DNA of 64,000 nt from Colwellia sp. 12G3 (GCF_002836775.1 NZ_PJAQ01000007.1:62001-126000), one strand, 5' to 3'. Positions 9,772-18,945 are shown, counted from the first letter of the stretch. A program made the numbers and translations. The notes: generated from the letters alone by a model not told the origin.

Positions 9772-11343
9772 CTAAACATCTTGACGAATAAGATAATCAA
9801 AAGCACCTAAGGCGGCATTGGCGCCACTGCCCATAGCAATGATGATTTGCTTAAATGGACTATCAGTGACATCACCTGCCGCATACACACCAGCAACTGA
9901 CGTTTCACCTTTACTGCCTGCGATAATTTCACCACGATGAGTTAACTCGATATCACCTTGTAAAAATTCACTGTTTGGCATCAATCCTATTTGTACAAAA
10001 ATACCCGCTAATGCTAATGCATGATTCTCACCTGTACTTCGGTCTGTATAACTTAAGCTGGTCACTCGTTTACCATCACCTAATACCTCGGTAGTTTGGG
10101 CATTAGTAATAATAGTGACATTGGCTAATGAGTTAGCTTTTCTCACTAAAACGTCATCTGCACGAAGCGTATCAGCAAATTCTAAAACAGTTACCTGCTC
10201 AACAATACCGGCTAAATCAATGGCCGCTTCGATGCCTGAATTACCGCCGCCAATAACAGCTACTGGCTTGCCTTTAAATAACGGTCCATCACAATGAGGA
10301 CAATAGGCAACACCTTTACCGCGATATTCCTGCTCACCCGGTACATTCATTTCACGCCAGCGCGCCCCTGTTGCTAACACTACTGATTTACTTTTCAGTA
10401 TTGCGCCATTTTCTAGGCTAACTTCAATTAAGCCCGTTTCTTCATTACGTTTTACTTTACTGGCTTTATTGCTGTTCATGATATCAACCTCATATTCACG
10501 AACATGCTCTTCTAAACTGGCAACCAGTTTTGGTCCTTGCGTGGCTTTCACCGAAATAAAATTCTCAATGGCCATAGTATCGCTAACTTGTCCGCCAAAT
10601 CGGTCTGCTACCAAGCCGGTATTGATACCTTTTCGTGCCGCATAAATAGCTGCTGCCGCGCCTGCTGGGCCACCACCAACCACTAAAAAGTCATAGGTTT
10701 CTTTGTTCTCTAATGCTTTACTTTGACGAGCGCCGGCATTTTTATCGACTTTATTTAAGATATCAGTTAATGAAACACGGCCTTGGCTAAATGACTCTCC
10801 ATTTAAATATACACTCGGCACTGCCATGACATCACGGTCAAACACTTCCGTTTGAAATAACGAACCATCAATCATAGTGTGTTTTATATTCGGATTAATG
10901 GCTGCCATCATATTTAGCGCTTGCACCACATCAGGACAATTCTGACAGCTTAGCGATATATAGGTTTCAAAGACAAAGTCACCTTGAAGGTTACGTACTT
11001 GTTCTATTTGCTCAGCATCAATTTTTAATGGATGTGAACCACTGTGCAATAACGCCATCACTAACGAGGTAAATTCATGCCCCATAGGTAAGCCGGCAAA
11101 ACGCATTTCACTATTACTAGCGACACTACGCACTAGCATCGATGGTACTCTTTCGTTACTCGCTTGCTCAGTATTATTACCATCAATGGTGGTGACTAGC
11201 GGTGATAACGCAACAATTTGTGTCACTAGCTGGTTAAGTTCTTTTGCCTTAGGACTTTCATCAGTAAAAGTGATTAGCTCGACCGGTGTTTTTAAGTTAT
11301 CTAAATAACCTTTCAATTGTGCTTGTAAATTTGTGTCTAACAT
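9772..11343 (-). CDS. ahpF: alkyl hydroperoxide reductase subunit F
   Basis: A 523-residue cytoplasmic flavoprotein that passes electrons from NADH to AhpC. The N-terminal double-thioredoxin domain has its CxxC at Cys133/Cys136 (SCQNCPD). A linker leads to the FAD domain (GGGPAG, 223-228), and the thioredoxin-reductase-type redox pair is Cys348/Cys351 (YCPHCDG). A second GGGNSG marks NAD binding. Length matches E. coli AhpF (521). It lies 240 bases after ahpC on the same strand. A long hairpin in that gap may set the ahpC:ahpF ratio. Confidence 0.96.
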   Translation of the reverse strand: MLDTNLQAQLKGYLDNLKTPVELITFTDESPKAKELNQLVTQIVALSPLVTTIDGNNTEQASNERVPSMLVRSVASNSEMRFAGLPMGHEFTSLVMALLHSGSHPLKIDAEQIEQVRNLQGDFVFETYISLSCQNCPDVVQALNMMAAINPNIKHTMIDGSLFQTEVFDRDVMAVPSVYLNGESFSQGRVSLTDILNKVDKNAGARQSKALENKETYDFLVVGGGPAGAAAAIYAARKGINTGLVADRFGGQVSDTMAIENFISVKATQGPKLVASLEEHVREYEVDIMNSNKASKVKRNEETGLIEVSLENGAILKSKSVVLATGARWREMNVPGEQEYRGKGVAYCPHCDGPLFKGKPVAVIGGGNSGIEAAIDLAGIVEQVTVLEFADTLRADDVLVRKANSLANVTIITNAQTTEVLGDGKRVTSLSYTDRSTGENHALALAGIFVQIGLMPNSEFLQGDIELTHRGEIIAGSKGETSVAGVYAAGDVTDSPFKQIIIAMGSGANAALGAFDYLIRQDV

Positions 11344-11467
11344 AATGACCTCTATAGATATTTAATGGGAATGGAGAAAGTGATAAGGGAATAAAACTCG
11401 TTTAAATCAAGATCACATCAGGGGAGTTAGTTACTGTTGTGCTCTTAAGTTTGAACTTAGAGTTGAA

Positions 11468-11551
11468 TTAAATGGCGCTTACTCGAGGCGCGAAGCATGA
11501 GCATAGATTTTCTATGTGATTGCTTCGCAACAAAGAGTAAGTGCTATTTAA
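11468..11551. repeat. 84-base imperfect hairpin between ahpC and ahpF
   Basis: The outer arms TTAAATGGCGCTTACTC and GAGTAAGTGCTATTTAA pair with G-U wobbles. Further in, GCGAAGCA pairs with TGCTTCGC, and CATAG with CTATG around a short loop. It lies within the ahpC-ahpF transcript if the genes form one operon. It could be an attenuator, an RNA-stabilising structure or a small repeat element. Confidence 0.6.
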
Positions 11552-11583
11552 ACTAATCTATAGAAAACTTAACTAATCTTAAT

Positions 11584-12153
11584 TTAGATTTTTCCTACTA
11601 AATCTAGAGATGGCGCTAGAGTCTCAGCACCTGGTTGCCATGCTGCTGGACAAACTTCACCGTCGTGCTCTGCTACATATTGAGCGGCTTTAACTTTACG
11701 GAGTAACTCAGCTGCGCTTCGGCCGATACCTAAGTCATGTACTTCAGCAATTTTTACTTCACCCTCTGGGTTAATAACAAATGTGCCACGAAGTGCTAAA
11801 CCAGCTTCTTCGATCATGACACCGAAGTTACGTGTAATTGCGCCTGTTGGGTCACCAATCATAGGGTACTTGATTTTGTTAATAGTATCTGAAGTGTCGT
11901 GCCACGCTTTATGGGTAAAGTGGGTATCTGTTGATACTGAGTAAACTTCCACACCCATTTTTTGTAATTCGTCATAATGATCAGCCATGTCACCTAATTC
12001 GGTAGGACAAACAAAAGTGAAATCAGCTGGGTAGAAGAAAACGATTGACCATTTATCAGCAAGGTCTTTTTCGCTTAATTCAACAAATTCCCCGTTGTGA
12101 AAAGCAGTCGCGTTGAAAGGTAATAATTTAGTATTGATAATTGATTGGTTCAT
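11584..12153 (-). CDS. ahpC: peroxiredoxin AhpC
   Basis: A 189-residue typical two-cysteine peroxiredoxin that reduces hydrogen peroxide and organic hydroperoxides in the cytoplasm. The peroxidatic cysteine is Cys49 in FTFVCPTEL and the resolving cysteine is Cys168 in EVCPAAW. GGGAG stands before the ATG. The gene sits between oxyR and ahpF, all on the minus strand, and a tandem OxyR operator lies about 100-137 bases upstream of its start, so peroxide induction by OxyR is expected. Confidence 0.97.
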   Translation of the reverse strand: MNQSIINTKLLPFNATAFHNGEFVELSEKDLADKWSIVFFYPADFTFVCPTELGDMADHYDELQKMGVEVYSVSTDTHFTHKAWHDTSDTINKIKYPMIGDPTGAITRNFGVMIEEAGLALRGTFVINPEGEVKIAEVHDLGIGRSAAELLRKVKAAQYVAEHDGEVCPAAWQPGAETLAPSLDLVGKI

Positions 12154-12253
12154 GATGAACTCCCGTTAAATGTTATTGGTAACTGTGTTTGAAACGTTAA
12201 AGCTGTTTCGTTGAAGACAGGACAATAGTAGAGTCAGAGCTTAAATTAGTATA

Positions 12254-12290
12254 ATCGATAGTAATTATAAATATGATAGATAAAACCTAT
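12254..12290 (-). promoter_or_regulatory. tandem OxyR operator upstream of ahpC
   Basis: The known OxyR site is two copies of ATAG-7 bases-CTAT set 22 bases apart. Here 12276-12290 matches the full single-site pattern, including the preferred inner T and A (ATAG ATAAAAC CTAT). Exactly 22 bases away, 12254-12268 (ATCG ATAGTAA TTAT) matches with two outer differences. Position and spacing support direct activation of ahpC. Confidence 0.75.
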
Positions 12291-12357
12291 CACACTAAAT
12301 GTAAGCAATGATCATGAGCTATTTGAAAGAAGTTAACTTGGAGTATGAAGGCTATAA

Positions 12358-13257
12358 CTAACTAATAATACCGCTGAGGGATTTACGCACACTGGCTACA
12401 ATGGATCGAACACATTGCATGCGTGAGTAATTAGGTCTAATCACCAAGGAGATGCCACGCACAGGCACAGGGGCTTGAAAATTTCCGTAATGAATAGTGT
12501 TACTGGCTAAGTTCCCTTGCGCAGCAAGCGCGGGCAATAGGGTAATGCCCATACCACTAGCCACCATATGACGTAGTGTTTCTAAACTTGTTGCTTGAAA
12601 ACTATTGTCTTCTTTAGCACCCGCAGAAAAACAATACCCCATTGCTTGGTCTTTAAGACAATGACCGTCCGCTAAAGTGAGAATTTTTTCATCATGTAAA
12701 TCTGAAAGTGATAGGCTCTTTTTATGAGCCAGTCGATGAGTTTTTGGTGTTGCCAGCATAAGCGGCTCATCAAACAACTGGTAGGATTCAAATTTTTCCA
12801 TTTCTTCAAGATAGGGTAAAATTAATACATCTAACTTACCTTGGTCCAATTGCTGCAATAACACCTTAGTTTGATTTTCATGGAGAAAGAAGTTGATGTT
12901 AGGTAGCGTTGTATTTAAGTCTGCCATGATATGTGGTAACAAATACGGCGCTAACGTTGGTATTAAGCCTAAGTGTAAGTCGCCAGCAAAAGGGTCAAGC
13001 AAAGCTTTAGCACGAGACTCAAATTGCCCTGCCGCTTGCAATACTTTTCGTGCCTCTTGAACTAGCTGATCCCCTGCTGGTGTTAGCATAACATTACGGC
13101 GATGGCGCTCTACCAGTTGTAAACCTAACTGTTCTTCTAACTTCATTAACTGACCACTCAACGTTGGCTGACTCACAAAGCAAGACTGCGCTGCTTTACC
13201 AAAGTGTTTGTGTTTATCTATGGCCGTTAAATATTCTAAATCGCGTAACTTAATCAT
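12358..13257 (-). CDS. oxyR: LysR-type peroxide regulator OxyR
   Basis: A 299-residue LysR-family activator. Residues 1-60 form the DNA-binding winged helix, with FGKAAQSCFVSQPTLS as the helix-turn-helix. The redox pair that forms the sensing disulfide in OxyR is present as Cys200 and Cys209 (GHCLKDQAMGYCF, nearly as in E. coli 199/208). Its target operator lies between it and ahpC. The start codon is only three bases from the end of a 265-base MITE-like repeat, and no Shine-Dalgarno is visible, so its promoter and leader come from the repeat or beyond it. Confidence 0.94.
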   Translation of the reverse strand: MIKLRDLEYLTAIDKHKHFGKAAQSCFVSQPTLSGQLMKLEEQLGLQLVERHRRNVMLTPAGDQLVQEARKVLQAAGQFESRAKALLDPFAGDLHLGLIPTLAPYLLPHIMADLNTTLPNINFFLHENQTKVLLQQLDQGKLDVLILPYLEEMEKFESYQLFDEPLMLATPKTHRLAHKKSLSLSDLHDEKILTLADGHCLKDQAMGYCFSAGAKEDNSFQATSLETLRHMVASGMGITLLPALAAQGNLASNTIHYGNFQAPVPVRGISLVIRPNYSRMQCVRSIVASVRKSLSGIIS

Positions 13258-13260
13258 AGT

Positions 13261-13525
13261 AATACCAATTCAAATAAGTTTCTTTTCACTCAGCGAGAAT
13301 TAAAAGGCTTAGAGGCAAGGCATTGATTGAAGAGAATAGTTATTCTATTGTCAAAATCAATAACGCAGCATATAAGCCTTTTAAACTCGCCCTTTGGGAG
13401 TTGGTCAGCAATTCGATAACCGCACATAATTTCCATAATATAGAATGAGTATATATAAAAAATTCTATTTGTTCTCAAACCGCTGACAAGCTCTGAGTGG
13501 GAACAAACTTACTTGATTTGGTATT
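13261..13525. repeat. MITE-like element A (265 bases)
   Basis: The ends are inverted repeats: AATACCAA at 13261 and TTGGTATT ending at 13525, and about 30 bases at each end pair with few mismatches (shared AAGTTT and CACTCAG blocks). No open frame of note lies inside. The core, read on the minus strand, has GCGTTATTGATTTTGACAA and ATTCTCTTCAATCAATGCC, which recur in elements B (23344) and C (50280). It lies between oxyR and the lysE-like gene. Confidence 0.85.
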
Positions 13526-13617
13526 TTAGCCTATCAATTAATAGGAAAACAGGGTGTTAGGCTATGGTATTATGTTCACGTTATGAAAGCGAGTTTCGAT
13601 GCTTTAAAAAATGCCCT

Positions 13618-14235
13618 CTAACCAAGCGCTAGCCAAATACCAACAGCTACCATCAAACTACCGGCAATACGATTCATCCACTTGACGTTATCGCCGCGAC
13701 TTAAAAATAACCGCAGACTTTTACCGCCAGCAGCATAAGCCATCATGCTAGTAAATTCGGTTACCATGATAACGCCGAGCAATATTAATAGCTGTGGAGC
13801 CACGTCGCGGTCAACACTAATGAAAGGAGGCAGTAGAGAGATCATAAAAGCCCAACCCTTTGGATTAGCAATTGCAGTAACAAATCCCTGGATAAATAAA
13901 GACCGTCGCTTAACATCACTTGGCTTATTATCGCCTATCGACATTTTACCTTTTGAACGCCACATGTTTAGGCCAATGTACGCTAAGTAAGCACCACCGA
14001 CCCATTTCAACACTTCAAATATATCAGGGTAATTCAGCATAATACTGGCAACGCCAAGTACAGCTGCGATAGCAACAATGGCGACCCCTATTAGCTCACC
14101 AATCATCATCCACATGGTACGACGTACACCAATACTCATGCCTAAAGTCATCGCTAATGTCATGCACATGCCAGGGGTGATACTAACCAAGAAGAATGTG
14201 GGAATAAATATGGATAATAATGTTATGTCTATCAA
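13618..14235 (-). CDS. LysE/RhtB-family amino-acid exporter
   Basis: A 205-residue inner-membrane protein with about six hydrophobic segments and the family N-terminus (FLVSITPGMCMTLAMTLG). The conserved NPKGWAF segment sits near residue 125. LysE/RhtB proteins export amino acids or related small metabolites. The substrate cannot be assigned. The gene stands alone, between the MITE-like element and a non-coding stretch. Confidence 0.88.
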   Translation of the reverse strand: MIDITLLSIFIPTFFLVSITPGMCMTLAMTLGMSIGVRRTMWMMIGELIGVAIVAIAAVLGVASIMLNYPDIFEVLKWVGGAYLAYIGLNMWRSKGKMSIGDNKPSDVKRRSLFIQGFVTAIANPKGWAFMISLLPPFISVDRDVAPQLLILLGVIMVTEFTSMMAYAAGGKSLRLFLSRGDNVKWMNRIAGSLMVAVGIWLALG

Positions 14236-14520
14236 TTAGTTGCCTTGTTTTATTGTGGTTGAAAAGACATTAATAAATGGCTTTATTTTTCAACAGGTGA
14301 CTCATTGCATCAGAAAATAAGCGGTGAAATTATAGGGTTGAAATCAGATGATTTTAGTCTAAAAAGCAACCAAAAATAATGACTACAATGCTATTTGGAC
14401 TCTATAGTGATACTTAGTGTTTTGAAAGGCAATAATTAAAAATTTTAAGTGTAAGTAGCTAAGACACAATAAACTCATGATATGATCTTGGTGCATATTT
14501 ATTATGAATTTAAGTCGTTA

Positions 14521-14585
14521 GAATAATATTTATAAGTAAGTATACTTACTGCATGAATAATATTTATAAGTAAGTATACTTACTG
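14521..14585. promoter_or_regulatory. twin palindromic operator before the glycine-zipper gene
   Basis: A 31-base unit (14521-14551) is repeated exactly at 14555-14585. Each copy contains the perfect 16-base palindrome AGTAAGTATACTTACT, at 14535-14550 and 14569-14584, with centres 34 bases apart. The pair ends 44 bases before the ATG of the next gene. Symmetry and placement suggest a dimeric repressor site (TetR or MarR type). The remainder of 14236-14629 is AT-rich with nothing else recognised. Confidence 0.7.
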
Positions 14586-14629
14586 GATAAAAAACACCAA
14601 CAAGATTTAAATACACAAAAGAGGCAACT

Positions 14630-15160
14630 ATGAAAAATACTACAATGAAAACTATACTATTGATGTTATCTATTTTAGCTATAAGCAATGTAAGTGCCCA
14701 GCAATATATTTTCCCTAAAAATGGCCAAACTAAAGAACAGCAGCAACAAGATGAATATTCCTGTCATAGCTTTGCAGTTAGTGAAACTGGTTTTGATCCT
14801 ACGGCTGTTCAGGCACCCGTTGCAGCAACAGCACCTCAGCCCTCCGCTCAACCAGCTCCTCAACGTAAATCAGGCTTGAGGGGAGCACTGAAAGGCGCTG
14901 CTGCCGGCGCGCTAATTGCCGAGGTTGGCGGCAATGATGTAAGTAATGGCGCAGCAAAAGGCGCAGCGGTTGGCGTAGTGTCTAGTGGAAGGCATAATGC
15001 AAAAGCAGCATCCCAAGCGGCTGAGCAGCAAAAATCCGTCGAGCAACAGGCTCAACAACAAGCGGCTCAAGCTCAACAATTATCAGATGAAAAATTGAAT
15101 AACTACAATAAAGCGCGCAATGTCTGCCTTGATGCCAAGGGTTACAGTGTTAGTGGCTAG
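14630..15160 (+). CDS. exported glycine-zipper protein
   Basis: A 176-residue protein with a signal peptide (about 1-23, cut after VSAQ or nearby). A proline/alanine/glutamine-rich linker (60-82) is followed by a glycine-zipper-like stretch at about 84-120 (GALKGAAAGALIAEVGG, then NGAAKGAAVGVV). The tail is glutamine/alanine-rich and probably coiled. This matches the YMGG-like glycine-zipper family of envelope proteins, whose function is unknown. AGAGGC precedes the ATG. The twin palindromes just upstream indicate dedicated regulation. Confidence 0.8.
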   Translation: MKNTTMKTILLMLSILAISNVSAQQYIFPKNGQTKEQQQQDEYSCHSFAVSETGFDPTAVQAPVAATAPQPSAQPAPQRKSGLRGALKGAAAGALIAEVGGNDVSNGAAKGAAVGVVSSGRHNAKAASQAAEQQKSVEQQAQQQAAQAQQLSDEKLNNYNKARNVCLDAKGYSVSG

Positions 15161-15214
15161 TATTTTTGGGTTAAATGGAATGTTGAAAGCGATAGGAAGT
15201 AATAATTGCTGAAG

Positions 15215-15260
15215 TTAATAATTACTGCGAGGTGCGAATGCCCTCGACAGTAATAATTAT
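15215..15260 (-). terminator. hairpin after the 41-residue microprotein gene
   Basis: AATTACTG-CGAGG pairs with CCTCG-ACAGTAATT apart from one bulge, just past the stop codon of the minus-strand microprotein gene. No long T-run follows, so it may be a terminator or just a stable 3-prime end. Confidence 0.4.
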
Positions 15261-15267
15261 TTATCGA

Positions 15268-15393
15268 TTAACGTAACATCGTAAACCAACCCATAACCAT
15301 AGGTAGTAAAGGCATGGCAACAATTGCCACCAGAATCATTGCTAAATGAATGAATGAGCTAGTATCTTTAAAATCTTCTTCATGGTGTGACAT
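15268..15393 (-). CDS. 41-residue single-span membrane microprotein, FNR-controlled
   Basis: Forty-one codons start at ATG 15391-15393 with AGGAAA eight bases upstream. The N-terminus is charged (MSHHEEDFKD), one hydrophobic segment runs from about residue 14 to 34 (HLAMILVAIVAMPLLPMVMG), and the protein ends in a short MLR tail. It is rich in methionine. A perfect FNR palindrome lies about 90 bases before the start. Size and layout recall small accessory subunits of respiratory oxidases, but no family is recognised. It was too short for ordinary ORF calling. Confidence 0.65.
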   Translation of the reverse strand: MSHHEEDFKDTSSFIHLAMILVAIVAMPLLPMVMGWFTMLR

Positions 15394-15475
15394 GGTCTAG
15401 TTTCCTGTACAACAAATAAACAACTAAAATATGGCGCGCATTTTAGCCGATATTGATAAGTATAGACAGACAAAC

Positions 15476-15489
15476 TTGATCTGGATCAA
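15476..15489 (-). promoter_or_regulatory. FNR box, perfect palindrome
   Basis: TTGATCTGGATCAA matches the FNR consensus TTGAT-4-ATCAA without mismatch. The only gene start it can serve nearby is the microprotein on the minus strand (ATG at 15393). A weak -10-like CAATAT lies at 15455-15450, near class II activator spacing. Confidence 0.75.
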
Positions 15490-15642
15490 AGAAAGCTAGT
15501 AATATTAAAACAGTGGATTAAGGCAATAATAATAAATATTATTGCCTAGCCAATGGTTTACAGTAAATGCTCTAGCCGAGGTTGATCATATTTTATTTTA
15601 ATGGCCGTTGGTTTAATGGTCGTTGATTAATCGGTTAATCGG

Positions 15643-16689
15643 TTAATCGTCTTTAAAAATACCTACATAGGTCGCTTGGCTATTAGACTTGCTAGCTCGG
15701 TACATACCTTTAGTGTTAAAAGGTAAGCTGATATTACCTTGAGTATCGATAATGATCACGCCACCTGTGCCGCCAATAGGCATGAGCACATCATGAATAA
15801 CTTCTTTACCTGCTTGCTCAATGCTTTTTCCTTGATACTGTACTCTGGCACAAATGTCAGCGGCTACATTATAACGGATAAAATATTCACCATGGCCTGT
15901 AGCAGAAACAGCACATGAAGCATTATCAGCAAAAGTACCTGCCCCAATAACCGGTGCATCACCAATACGGCCATAACGTTTATTGGTCATGCCGCCAGTA
16001 GAAGTACCCGCAGCAATATTACCGAATTTATCAAGCGCAACAGCGCCAACAGTACCCACTTTATATTCAGTCTCTAAAGCAAAATGTGCGGCTTGATAGT
16101 CTTTATCTTCTTGCTTCGCTTTTTCCATTTTAGCTTTAGCGCGCAGTAATGATTTATATCTATCGTCAGTATCAAATACATGATTATCAACTAAAGCCAT
16201 ACCTTGGCTTTGGGCAAACGTTTCTGCGCCCGCACCACTTAACATAACGTGCACAGATTTATCCATCACTAGCCGTGCTAGGTTTATCGGATTTTCAATA
16301 TGTTTAACGCCAGCAACTGCGCCTGCTTGACGATTTTTTCCATCCATAATAGAAGCATCCATCTCATGGGTTTCATCATGGGTATAAACCGCGCCTTTAC
16401 CTGCATTGAAAAAAGGTGAGTTTTCGAGAATATTTATCGCTGTGCTTAACGCATCGAGGCTAGTACCGCCCTTTTCTAGGATCACATAGCCAGCTTCAAC
16501 TGATTCCTTTAATTTCGCGCGATAAGCCGCTTCTTTTTCAGGGGTAAAACGTTCTTTTTGAATGGTGCCAGCACCGCCATGAATGGCGATAGCAAAAGGA
16601 ACATCTTTTGCTAAGACCGTATTAGAAAATACCGTATTAGCAAAAGCTGATAAAAATAGACAAGTTAAGATAGGTCGCGTTTTTTTCAT
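15643..16689 (-). CDS. isoaspartyl peptidase / L-asparaginase, exported (Ntn hydrolase)
   Basis: A 348-residue plant-type asparaginase. A signal peptide (about 1-27) sends it to the periplasm. The IHGGAGTI motif near residue 37 is typical, and the proenzyme is expected to cleave itself before Thr213 in KVGTVGAVALD, which becomes the nucleophile. GTSTGGM follows. It hydrolyses isoaspartyl dipeptides and asparagine. The stop codon lies in a short TTAATCGG tandem repeat (15627-15649). It follows the NhaC gene on the same strand by 155 bases and may be co-transcribed. Confidence 0.92.
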   Translation of the reverse strand: MKKTRPILTCLFLSAFANTVFSNTVLAKDVPFAIAIHGGAGTIQKERFTPEKEAAYRAKLKESVEAGYVILEKGGTSLDALSTAINILENSPFFNAGKGAVYTHDETHEMDASIMDGKNRQAGAVAGVKHIENPINLARLVMDKSVHVMLSGAGAETFAQSQGMALVDNHVFDTDDRYKSLLRAKAKMEKAKQEDKDYQAAHFALETEYKVGTVGAVALDKFGNIAAGTSTGGMTNKRYGRIGDAPVIGAGTFADNASCAVSATGHGEYFIRYNVAADICARVQYQGKSIEQAGKEVIHDVLMPIGGTGGVIIIDTQGNISLPFNTKGMYRASKSNSQATYVGIFKDD

Positions 16690-16844
16690 TATTATTCCTC
16701 GTTAATCTTAGATGGTGAATCTCATAGAGTTAATCTGCATTAAAGAGAGTGGGTTTACAACTTACTCTCGACAACTGCACTGATATTCCCGTTTAACAGC
16801 AAATAGAGAAATTGTTATACGGCTAAACAGGGAGGAATAACAAA

Positions 16845-18344
16845 CTAAATCATGATAATACTAGCCACTAAATAAGCGACTAAGGTGAGAGCGCCACCAA
16901 ACAGTGCATAGGGCATTTGGGTTTTAACATGTTCAAGTAAGTCGCAACCCGATGCAATGGCAGACACACATGTGGTATCAGAAATTGGCGAACAATGATC
17001 ACCAAAGATACCGCCACCTAGAATCGCAGCAATCACCAATGAAGGCGGCAAACCTAACGCTTGAATTAATGGCACACCAATAGGAATTAAAATGGCGAAC
17101 GTTCCCCATGAAGTCCCGGTACTAAATGAAATAACCGCACCTGCCAAAAACAACATAGGTACCACAAGAATTAACGGTAAATGCTCACCAACTATCCCTG
17201 CAATAAAGTAACCTGTACCCAGCTCTTTTAAACTTGCACCAAGGGTTAGTGACAATAAGACTATCGTAACCAAAGGCAGTAATTCAGCAATGCCTTTAAA
17301 ACCTATTTCAACTAATTCTTTATGTTCAAATCGTTTAGAAAAACGCAATAAACAGTAACTCACCGCCAAGGCTAAACAGGTAGCATAAAGTACCGATTTG
17401 CTGCCGCTCCCCTGAGTGATATCACCATTACCACTCCAATACATAAAGAAAAACATACCAAAGATCATGCTCAACAATGGTACTAACATAAAGCGTGCTT
17501 TAGTGGCAGGTACCATGGTTTCTTGTAATATAGCTTGTGACAATGTTTCTTGAGGTACAGCTTGTTGTGAAACTGTTGATTGTTGAACGATTGTGGAGTC
17601 TTGCATGCAAGACTGCTGTGTTAATTCAGTCGCGTCTATATTTTGCTGTACTTGCGCATCAGCATTTAATGCTAACTCTGTCGCTCTCATCGGCCCATGG
17701 ACTCGATCGGTTACTACCGTATAAACCACCATAAGCAAAGCGATGATGGCATAGAAGTTAAAAGCAACAGAACCCCATAGAATTGACACTGAAGACTGCC
17801 CTAATTCATAGTTATTAAGCAGTGCTAGCACATAAGCGCCCCAACCATTTAATAGCACCAAAATACATACAGGCGCACTGGTACTGTCAATAATATAGGC
17901 TAGGCGCGCACGACTCATTTTGAATTTGTCGAATAAATCCCGAGATAAAATGCCCGCAGTAAGTACGCTCAAGTTTGATTCTATAAAGATAACCATGCCA
18001 GTAAACATGGTCAAAGCACCGACTTGTCGTTTACTTTTGGCAATGCCTTTATTCACTAATTTTTCCACGGTGGCAGTAACACCACCTGAGTCTCTGACAT
18101 ATGCTAATAAAGCACCAATCAGCAAACTAAAAATCAATATACGGGCATTACCGCCAGAGCTGACCACACTGATAATACGTTCAATAAAACCAATGAAAGC
18201 ATGAAAAATGGCATTACTGTGGTGTTGCGATGCTAATAGCAACTCAGAGGTAAATACGGCGGAAAGTAGTGCAAGAATGACTTCTTTTTTCCAAATAACA
18301 ATAATAATAGCGACCAAAGGAGGCAGTACAGACAACCATTCCAT
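16845..18344 (-). CDS. NhaC-family sodium/proton antiporter-like transporter
   Basis: A 499-residue inner-membrane protein with many hydrophobic segments of the NhaC/antiporter family (PF03553). Conserved parts include IFIESNLSVLTAG, DSTSAPVC and GGIFGDHCSPISDTTCVSA. Between residues about 215 and 280 lies an unusual hydrophilic insertion rich in glutamine, threonine and serine, with near-repeated QQ/TV/SQ pieces. It probably exchanges Na+ for H+ or for an organic anion; some members carry amino acids. AAGG precedes the ATG. Confidence 0.88.
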   Translation of the reverse strand: MEWLSVLPPLVAIIIVIWKKEVILALLSAVFTSELLLASQHHSNAIFHAFIGFIERIISVVSSGGNARILIFSLLIGALLAYVRDSGGVTATVEKLVNKGIAKSKRQVGALTMFTGMVIFIESNLSVLTAGILSRDLFDKFKMSRARLAYIIDSTSAPVCILVLLNGWGAYVLALLNNYELGQSSVSILWGSVAFNFYAIIALLMVVYTVVTDRVHGPMRATELALNADAQVQQNIDATELTQQSCMQDSTIVQQSTVSQQAVPQETLSQAILQETMVPATKARFMLVPLLSMIFGMFFFMYWSGNGDITQGSGSKSVLYATCLALAVSYCLLRFSKRFEHKELVEIGFKGIAELLPLVTIVLLSLTLGASLKELGTGYFIAGIVGEHLPLILVVPMLFLAGAVISFSTGTSWGTFAILIPIGVPLIQALGLPPSLVIAAILGGGIFGDHCSPISDTTCVSAIASGCDLLEHVKTQMPYALFGGALTLVAYLVASIIMI

Positions 18345-18481
18345 AAAAGACCTTAAAGCATGAGTTTGATTTTTAGACCAACTGACTTGATTAGACTAAT
18401 GCAATGAATCAAGTTAGTTGTAGAGGGGAGCAGTGTGGCAAATAGCTAAGGTAGATTCAATATATTTACAGTGTGAAAATG

Positions 18482-18516
18482 AAAAACCCGAAAAATTATA
18501 AATTTAACGGGTTTGT
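18482..18516 (-). terminator. terminator of the 63-residue protein gene
   Basis: Read on the minus strand, AAACCCG pairs with CGGGTTT across an AT-rich loop that also pairs (AATT/AATT), and the hairpin is followed by TTTTTCATTTTC. It sits 34 bases past the stop codon. Confidence 0.75.
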
Positions 18517-18548
18517 ATTTATTTATCGAAGATAGATTTTGGCGTTAT

Positions 18549-18740
18549 TTAATAGTAATCATCTTCTTTATTGTGCGCTTGTGGATCTTCAATTATATCG
18601 CTGATGTTAACTTCAAAATTATTATTATTGTTACAATCAACCATATAAATAGTATGTGTTGAGCCATCAACCCAAGTAACAGTACCACTACCTTTTTTAC
18701 TGCCACATTTCATACCAATATGAATATCTTTAAATTCCAT
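18549..18740 (-). CDS. 63-residue protein of unknown function
   Basis: A small acidic cytoplasmic protein. GAGGAGGG, a near-ideal ribosome-binding site, stands seven bases before the ATG, and a terminator follows, so it is a real single-gene unit. The pattern of short beta-like stretches (MKCGSKKGSGTVTWVDG, THTIYMVDC) suggests a small beta barrel such as an SH3- or KOW-like fold. A run of five asparagines follows. There are two cysteines. No family is recognised. Confidence 0.75.
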   Translation of the reverse strand: MEFKDIHIGMKCGSKKGSGTVTWVDGSTHTIYMVDCNNNNNFEVNISDIIEDPQAHNKEDDYY

Positions 18741-18945
18741 AAGCCCTCCTCGACGCTAACTTCAATGGTGTACTAAATTAGAATTCAATATAACCAACCC
18801 ATAACTTTCACAGCCAACATGTTCGCTTTTTGAACGCTACGTATTTAAGTATAGTGTGGAAGTGATGGAATGCTAGTAGATTACTATTGGCATTTAAGCA
18901 AGAAGTTGCTCAATTGATCCAACTCACTCTAATGTATGGCAAAAC

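Noticed and set aside
13290..13478. 62-codon minus-strand frame
   Set aside because: Lies wholly inside MITE-like element A.
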